This document shows, piece after piece, positions 56,893-64,000 of a stretch of DNA of 64,000 bases. The notes under the pieces are model-generated. The model was not told the DNA's origin. It did no database searches and saw only the letters and a program-made list of their open reading frames with translations. The stretch comes from Thuidium tamariscinum (taxonomy: Eukaryota > Streptophyta > Bryopsida > Hypnales > Thuidiaceae): the NCBI GenBank assembly GCA_947034885.2, contig OX344758.2, positions 15,961,067 to 16,025,066 of the forward strand, written 5' to 3'. Numbering within the stretch: position 1 is the stretch's first letter; the number at the start of each line of letters is the position of its first letter. The position numbers and the translations under genes were made by a program.

Positions 56893-59800
56893 TTATATCA
56901 AGTATACAAATGGATCATCTTCATCATCTTCATGAGATTCATCTTCCCAAGAAAATCGAAGGTCACAGAACTCTATACAAATCATTCTATTTGATCTGTG
57001 CAAAAGTAGACAAAGTTCCTTGAGAAACTTAGCACTAGGCCCTTCACCTTCTATAGTAGCTTCTAAACCTACATCACTCTCATCCTTCCTTTGCCTCCAT
57101 GCAGCTTTAAAACCATCAACATTACTTTCATTACCAGTGTAAAGATACTCCAAAGATTGTAAACAATCAAAATCTAATAAACTATCCAAAACGTTTGGAG
57201 AGAAATAAGTAAGTATCAACTCCTTTAGAGAAGGACAATCTACTCCTTCCAAACTTCTCAACTTATGGGAACCCCACACAACAACTGATTGCAAGGAGGT
57301 GCATGGCCTCAAGTTTGGCATGTGAATTAAAGAATCTAAATGAATCAATTGCACATCTTGCAAAGAATCATAGATGCCTACATACTCATCCTTGCTTGAA
57401 TTCCCAGACAATGTGATTGTCTCCAATTTATGAAGGTTCGAGAGTTTGAGAGTACGAAGGCAATGAAGCCCTTCCAAATTCAACATTGTCAAATCATTGC
57501 TATCACAGAGGTTCAAAACCACAAGATTGCTCAACTCTTGCATTCTCTTGCTTGCAACAAGTCGCACATTGGAAGGAGTCATATGAGAAATGCGGAGTCT
57601 AATAAGATGTGACCAATTTTTGATTGATGTTGAAGAATCACCTTTCATATTCATTCCCCCAGGTTGAAACACACCATAAGCATCCTTCAATCCATTCACA
57701 TTATGGTCCTTTCCATACCACTTAGCAAACCTTCTGTACAAAGGAGGCACTCTAATTTCAAAATCAAACTCATCATCCATGTTGTCTTCCGAGTGAAACT
57801 CAATCATGCCCGAGTTTCTCAAATCCCATAACTGCATCAAATGATAAACATATATTCTCAAATTAGACATTGTAGGTTATAATCTCCAATCTAGAACTTG
57901 TCATTACACCAAATACAACATAAAGGTGGTTGTTTACGCACATGCTATTCTTCTAAAAGCCAATAAAGTAATCCAAAGCACTATCAAAAATGCTATTCTC
58001 CTCAAAATTCACACAAATTGACAAAAACTAAAAGCTTCAATAAAAAAATCCAAAAAGATGAGGGATACTCACTTTTTTCTCAATAATTGCTGGAGATTCA
58101 TCATAAAGTCGACAAAGCCGATCAATAAGATAATGATAGTCAATCACACCATCTAAATAACCACGTAAATAGAGTGCGAGATCTAGAAACAACAACTTTT
58201 CACTAAATTCAAAAGTGCTAAATTGCAAACCCAAAATAGTAAAAAGATCTTTTGACGACTTCAATACATCCTTTACCAAGTCCATTTCCTTGTCAAGACG
58301 ATCTTTCCAAACCAAAAGTTGATTTTCCTTTCTTCTCCCCAATCGAGAAAAGAAGTCCGCCAATGCTGTCAATGCCACAGGGTGGTAGAATCCTCCATCT
58401 TCGGAATCAAACCAACACTTTTGTACGCAAATTCCAAGTATGTGTTGTTCTTGCCTTGTTAGTTTAGAAATAGCCTTCATAGGAGCGGCGTGTTTCAAAA
58501 AAAGTACTTTAGCTTCTTCAGACATCAATCTTGGCATAGGCATGAGCAATTCCATGTTGGGTAATAAATCTTCAAGAATGGATTTGCTACTTGAAGTAAT
58601 CAAGATTCGACTTTCTGGGTGGAATCCCACCCTCAAATACTCTCGAACTTCTTGCAACAAATGCACATCATGGGTGACATTGTCAAGAACTAAAAACACC
58701 CGTCTCTGCTTCACGAATGCCTTCATTTGCATCAATCCCTAACATATGCAAAAAACAAGAAAGAAATATCCATTAATCATGAAAGGACAAGCATTAAACC
58801 ACTTTTTCAAGTTTCAAATTTTCTCTATTTGTATCCTCCTAGTTTGCAACTATACATGAGTGAAGATATAACGTAAAAGCATCCATTGTTACTACCAATG
58901 GTTAGTAGATTTAGCATAGTTGGAGGCACCTTTTCCTATAAAAAGTATTTTTGCAGTATTCGCAATTGAAATTCATGAATATTCAAAAAGAAAAAGAATT
59001 TTTGGGTGAATGCAAGAAACACTTGTACTATTTTGTGTCACACGGCATGTGCTGATCTGTTTTTTGGCTATAACTTTTTCATTTTAACTTGAAATGACTC
59101 AAAATTTCTAGGGAAGGTACTGATGACTATCATACACCTTACGTAATTTTTCCATAATTTTCAAAAATTATTTACTATTTAAATAGTACTAGTGACTGAA
59201 TGTCACAAATGCCATTTTGGAGGTTTTTAGTACTATTGAGTACCTTTTTTTTAATGATTTTGAGCTCAAATTTGGATGAGATGGTCTTCTAGTAGACTTG
59301 TATCTTTCGTTCGAAGGGATTTCAAAAAAAGTTATTTTTACATGGTGTACAACTCCACAAAGTGAGCCTCCTTCTACATTTTTTTGGAAACATGTAAAAA
59401 GTGATTTCGGTGATTTTTTGGATTAATAACCATCTCTATAAAGTTTTTGCAAATGGGAAATGTTTATTTTATTTTTAAAAAAAAAATTCTATTTTTTACT
59501 AATTAAAACATCAAAGTATGTATTTTCTAAAGGTTTGGCACTTTTCAAGTTCTCCTACTTAGAGATTTTTTTAACAAATTTCTTTTGGTGGTTTGCTTCA
59601 TCTTAAAGGTCTTTACATTAGTGATATTTTTTAAATTTTTAAAAAAAAAATTCTAATTTTAAAGAGCTCCCGAAAAAATCAGCCAATTGCAACCAATAGT
59701 ACAAGTGTTTCTTGCATTCACCCTTTCGGACAAGGCATCTAATTTTGGTGAATTTCAAAGTAGGATGCAGTAAAGCATCTAAATCTGCATTCCTCGTATA

Positions 59801-62787
59801 TCTGCATCGATTCTCTCACCAAAATCTAAAATAATCAAAGCTCACCAACCACAACTAAAGTTTCAAGGCAGTATTGGGAATACTTTGTAGGAAACTCTAG
59901 CATCAAACTATGAATGCACTAAAATAAATGGGTGCTTTTACCTTATGTGTATATTTTTAGAAATGTCTTTATTTGTCTTTAATATGAACTAAACATTTCA
60001 AATCTGAATAGAAATATAAAGCTATTGTCAATTTTTGAAAAAAAAATAGAAAAAGTTCACATGGAATACAAAGTATGCTTAAATGATCTAAAACATCCTT
60101 TGTAGGTGAATAATGAGGAATTCACTCCCAAAACCACCACTTTTAACTATTGTGCAAAGTTACTATTTTTGAACTCATTAGAATTCCATACATTCTTCTT
60201 AGCTAGTGAAAAGAGGTTCCAACACACCAAACTTCATAACATGTGTAAAAGTTATTAAGGATCAAAGTACTTTGTGGATGATTTTCAAATTTTTTTTTCC
60301 ACATAGGCATGAAATGATTGCGGATACCATGTGCACATAGAGATTATAGCAATTTAGGACAAGGTATGCTATCCAAGGGCCTAACTCACATTACAAAACA
60401 TCATGGCATGTATTGAAATACTTCATCATCAAAAAATTAGGATATCAACACTCAATGGTTGTAGCCCAAATGATCATTTTATAACCAGAAATTGAATCTT
60501 GCAAATCATCAAAATTTAAACTAGAGTAGATAATACACTTCATGAACTTCAATTTATTTCTTGACTTAAAACTCAAAAATAATCATTGACACAATTCAAA
60601 TTCACATCAATGGCAAGGACCTTCATGACATCAAATTACACTCCACGGTGATCAGTGGATCGAGCTCTTTCTAATGAGAAAATTGTATAAAAACCTACAG
60701 CAATACACTCTTCAATACCATGCTAAAAAGGTGAATTCAACAGAACTCTCAAAAAGAATAACTTAAGTAAATCATTTCACCATTTGCCAAGGAAAACAAT
60801 GACATTCAACCACCAAGTATGTAATGAGGCATGACAAAATGACAAACCAAATAATGCAACAATTACTTCAAAACAAAAAATATACATACTCTCCAAAACT
60901 CTCTACAAAATTCTCTCTACTCATAACTTTAGTTTAGTTCACACCTCAAATTATAACTAATCAAAACTAGCATTACTTAAAACACATGTCTCACATTCAT
61001 TTCAATTAAAGTCATTGTCAATTGTCAACTCATGGAAAACAACAAAAAAGTGATTGAAGAATTGATTTTAGAAATCCACTTCACTTTCAAACAGTGCAAG
61101 TGGTTAAATTTGAAACTAGAAGAAAATCTTACCTTTTCAACATCACCACCAATGTAGTCCACCACATTCTTATCAAAACCACAAAGCATCTTGAGAATCT
61201 TCTTTTGACGTTGAGCTCTTAATCCCTTACGCATATCAACATAGCACACTTTACCCAAGAACTCCCCGTAGAAGTAATCATGCAATGCTTTCGCCAACAT
61301 GGTTTTACCAAGTCCAGCCATTCCATATACCCCTAACACTCTTGCTCCAATAGTGGTGTCTTCCACAAATTGAGTTGACATAGCCTACACATCAATTGAA
61401 CTAATCAAAAAGGCCAAATTCAAGTCTTTACATACATCACCAAAACTTGAATGATCTACAAAGTAATTGAATGCATCAATTAGAGTCATTCAAACACAAT
61501 ACTCTCAACTTCAAAACTACCACAAGCAAGTAGCAGCCATCAAAAACTAAACATCTATACATCTAATATCCCTATCATGAATATATATCCAAATCTAGGA
61601 GCCTAAATTAAGTGAAAATGACACCAAGACTTATATTAGAAGTTCTACACAAACATGAACCATTCCAAAGCTAGACTAAAAACCAAAATGAACATTAAAG
61701 TCCAAGAAAAACGCCTAAATCTACACATTCACAAATACACATCACAAAAGACATTCTAATGTAAATTCAAAAATTCAACAAAAACTACAACATCAAGAAG
61801 TCTCAAGTACCTCACACATTCGGCTAGAACCAACCATCTTTTCAGAGCTACCAAAGAGCAAGTCTGGAGGAGACATCTTGAAAATGCTCCCAACAACACA
61901 CTCCCTATAAGCCACCTCCGTCTTTGCAACCTTCCCAAATTCCAAACCATTTGACTTGCACAACGCTTTCACAGCAGCACTCCATTTAGACAAGTCAATA
62001 CGATCATCACATGCAGCATGTTCTTTCCACTTAGGCATCCAATGACCCTCATCCTTCACCTCTTCAATTGATAACTTGAAGAACAATGGAAGCAATTTCA
62101 ACTTGCCATGTCCATGTCTTGCACCTTGTTGAGCACCATAAAACGTAGCTAGCTCAATCATTGGCCACTTGGAATACAAAAACTCCTTCGACAACACCAC
62201 CACCGCAACATGACACAATCGAGAAGCTTGCAAGATAAGAGGTGCAAAGTCCTCGCCTTTAGGCAAACTATGGTGCCTTTGATCAAAGAATGGGAAGAAA
62301 TATCCCATGCGTTCAAGATCCACACACAATTGCTCCACAAAATCTTTTTGAGCTCCTGAGTGACTAAGAAATATCTTATGCTTAGCTCCATCCAACTTAA
62401 ACAAGCTGCAATATAGTACATGAAAGTTAGCCAATGACTAAGAAGCTTTGAGAAATCATCAAATCCAATGAATTTGATTCTAAACACATACCCAAATCCA
62501 ATGGTCACATTAAGACTCACCAAAACTTTACACTCTTAAGGAATGAGAATTGATCATACCATGAAATTCATAAACATTGTCTTTTATATCATAGTGACAC
62601 ACCACAAATCAATACAATGTATGATGTGTGAGAAAAACATTAGTAATTAAAAATAACAATTTTATTGAAGGTTTGAAACAGTAGCATACCTCATGGGTTG
62701 CATACCATGTGCACTCCCTGAAGGACCAAGCACCATATCACTTGCTGCTCCCATGGGCTGGCATGAGAACAACAGAGACTCTAGCTC
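56893..62787 (-). CDS. TNL2: TIR-NBS-LRR immune receptor
   Basis: Paralogue of TNL1, better preserved. Predicted minus-strand exons are 62,690-62,787 (98 nt), 61,811-62,405 (TIR, 595 nt), 61,133-61,384 (P-loop GMAGLGKT, 252 nt), 58,073-58,738 (kinase-2 VFLVLDNV, RNBS-B ILITSSSK, 666 nt) and 56,893-57,831 (LRR, 939 nt with stop), ~849 residues. The first four exon lengths equal those of TNL1 and all phases agree. The TIR start KHKIFLSHSG and the SKWPMIELATF segment with the catalytic-type Glu are intact. LRRs include ELSNLVVLNL and LHCLRTLKLSNL. The C-terminus keeps an acidic tail (WEDESHEDDEDDPF) lost in TNL1. A 720-bp transposon sits in the largest intron. Family role: plant TNLs sense pathogen effectors, and their TIR domains cleave NAD+. 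Expression and the true start are unknown. Confidence 0.85.
59004..59723. mobile_element. GGGTGAATGC-ended transposon in a TNL2 intron
   Basis: A 720-bp insert with almost 30-bp perfect terminal inverted repeats (beginning GGGTGAATGCAAGAAACAC). TNL1 at 24,001-24,010 has the empty site AATTTTTGGACAAGG. The flanks TTTT (left) and TTTC (right) suggest a 4-bp target duplication with one later change. Related to 3,619-4,383. No coding capacity. Confidence 0.85.
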
Positions 62788-63487
62788 CTGTTCATTGGTC
62801 AAAAATTGAATACTGTCTTGACATTTTATTTTATTTGGTAACAAGGTTGAAAATTGCATGCAAACTATCTTCGAAGTAGTTCATTTATCATTCAAAGATT
62901 TCATACCCAAGGGGGTAGGATAGAAAAAATCACTTTCTTGTCAATTTGGAATCAAACCAATTGAAAACTCTAGGACTCTGGTCTCCTCCAAAACTTTAGA
63001 AGCCACAATTACAAATCGAAGAACCAAAGAAACTCGAACTTAGTTGGAAATAATCGATCATAGTTCATTTTCGATCATAAAATGAGTTGCACAAGAAGCA
63101 GAAGGACAAGGATGTGAAACGCACAACACTTTCAAGCTGGATTTGACCATCTTTATCCAGAAGTGCAGTATTAGGAACTTGGGCAAGAACTCCACCTTTG
63201 CCTACATCCTTGATACGCTTCGCATCCTTGTCATCATCTGCAAAATGGTTGACCACAACATCAGGAGACTCAATCAACAAACAACATACTTCATGTTAGA
63301 CAAAAAATCGAACACCAAAACGCAAGATGGATGATTTACTTGAAGACAAAGCTCTGGAAATTCAAATCCAAAAACAATGTGAATAGACTTGGACATTTTT
63401 GCTAATCATCAACTCCAAAATGGCATCAAGTAAACAAAAAAAAGGGGAATTCCAAAGACTCGGAACACCCAATTCATTCCTCTGTAC
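62788..63487 (-). other. TNL2 5' region with conserved exon-like block
   Basis: The block at ~63,065-63,300 is the counterpart of 28,372-28,690. The frame reads SPDVVVNHFADDDKDAKRIK ... LAQVPNTALLDKDGQIQL on the minus strand. A possible acceptor (GGATGTAG before GCAAAGG) would join the 95-nt exon in phase, but its junction with the 98-nt exon at 62,787 remains unsolved. Confidence 0.35.
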
Positions 63488-63820
63488 CAGGTAGAGCAGA
63501 ACGTAATCGCTTTCGAAGCGGACCCGCTGTTTCACTGGACAGGATATTATCCAGTACCTCTGCCAATCCGCTTGCACCATCCCTACAGAGAAAAGCAAAA
63601 CAATGAGAGACACATAAATGCATGGAAGGTTGGTGCAGGAGGGGCATGTAGTTTAGGGTTCTTGCATACAGAGGCATGCATAGAAGGGATACCTTGTCTC
63701 TTCAGTGAGCGCTGAGGTAGTCGGCGGTGAGCATGGCTCAACGGGTGGGGGTGAAGCGCAAGAGACAGAAGGCTTAGAATGTAAGGCACCCATAATCAAT
63801 ACAGAGCCTTCTTCACTCGA
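63488..63820 (-). CDS. Putative 5' exons of TNL2 (Ser/Pro-rich leader)
   Basis: Two predicted minus-strand exons. The first, 63,693-63,820 (128 nt), follows a TTTTCGCAG acceptor and reads SSEEGSVLIMGALHSKPS then PPPVEPCSPPTTSALTEET. The second, 63,488-63,582 (95 nt), reads DGASGLAEVLDN ... RKRLRSALP. The two join exactly in phase (the split codon gives Arg). In unit A the 95-nt exon is kept but the first is mostly deleted. No domain recognised. Assignment to TNL2 rests on order and orientation only; it could be a separate small gene. Confidence 0.4.
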
Positions 63821-64000
63821 CTGCGAAAATCCGGCATCCAATGAAGAGTGATGCTCACAAGCGCTTGGGAAAAGACTTGAGCTTGAACTCTTTGACCTTG
63901 ATCAGTGGTTCTAGTACATCACTGAAAACCACATAACAACCCACAGACTAGATCATCACTTGCTGAGGGTGACAAAGCCTATTTACTGCGCAAGTCCTAC

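Larger units (their letters stand above)
31265..64000. repeat. Tandem segmental unit B (right copy)
   Basis: Second copy of the unit, in the same orientation and still matching unit A at the right window edge (63,470-64,000 parallels 28,740-29,080). Copy-specific insertions include a CACTA remnant at ~47.8-53.6 kb, a block at ~38.3-42.4 kb and several MITEs. It lacks ~2.3 kb present in unit A at 9.70-11.99 kb. Confidence 0.8.

Overview
The window looks like nuclear DNA of a land plant. It is AT-rich, genes are broken by many introns, intergenic space is long and filled with repeats, and the only intact host genes are two TIR-NBS-LRR (TNL) immune-receptor genes on the minus strand. The TIR sequence style suggests a non-flowering land plant (bryophyte, lycophyte or fern). 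That placement is inference from family style, not a proven identification.

Large-scale layout: the window is essentially two tandem copies of one ~31-33 kb unit. Unit A starts at or before base 1 and runs to about 31.26 kb. Unit B starts at about 31,265 and runs off the right edge. The order is the same in both: a GC-richer block (1-3.1 kb / 31.3-33.1 kb), a long AT-rich intergenic stretch (3.1-15.8 / 33.1-44.8 kb), a block resembling the 5' flank of the TNL genes (15.8-19.9 / 44.8-47.8 kb), then the TNL gene read leftwards (21.96-28.1 / 56.9-62.8 kb) and its GC-richer 5' region (28.3 kb onward / 63.0 kb onward). TNL2 appears intact over its TIR, NB-ARC and LRR exons. TNL1 has lost its acidic C-terminal tail and an upstream Ser/Pro-rich exon.

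Because the two units are alignable by eye, many insertions can be defined against an empty site in the other unit. This reveals: (i) about ten elements flanked by TTAA with termini starting CCCCTAAAGG or a close variant, a piggyBac-like signature, all non-autonomous, some nested; (ii) a short MITE family with CATTAG-type ends, 3-bp target duplications at two copies and a GC-rich interior; (iii) a hAT MITE with an exact 8-bp target duplication; (iv) TA-flanked MITEs; (v) elements with GGGTGAWTGC-type ends, one of them in a TNL2 intron and absent from TNL1; and (vi) a 5'-truncated CACTA (En/Spm) element at 47.8-53.6 kb. The CACTA remnant keeps a broken Ptta/En/Spm-type gene, a FCP1/NIF phosphatase-like domain without its catalytic residues, a DUF8039-like exon, subterminal repeats and one canonical CACTA terminus.

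No tRNA, rRNA, CRISPR or bacterial-type feature was seen, and no intact transposase or reverse transcriptase. Most remaining sequence is AT-rich, with stop codons in all frames. Comparisons between copies were made by eye, so block edges are approximate unless a terminus or target duplication is stated.
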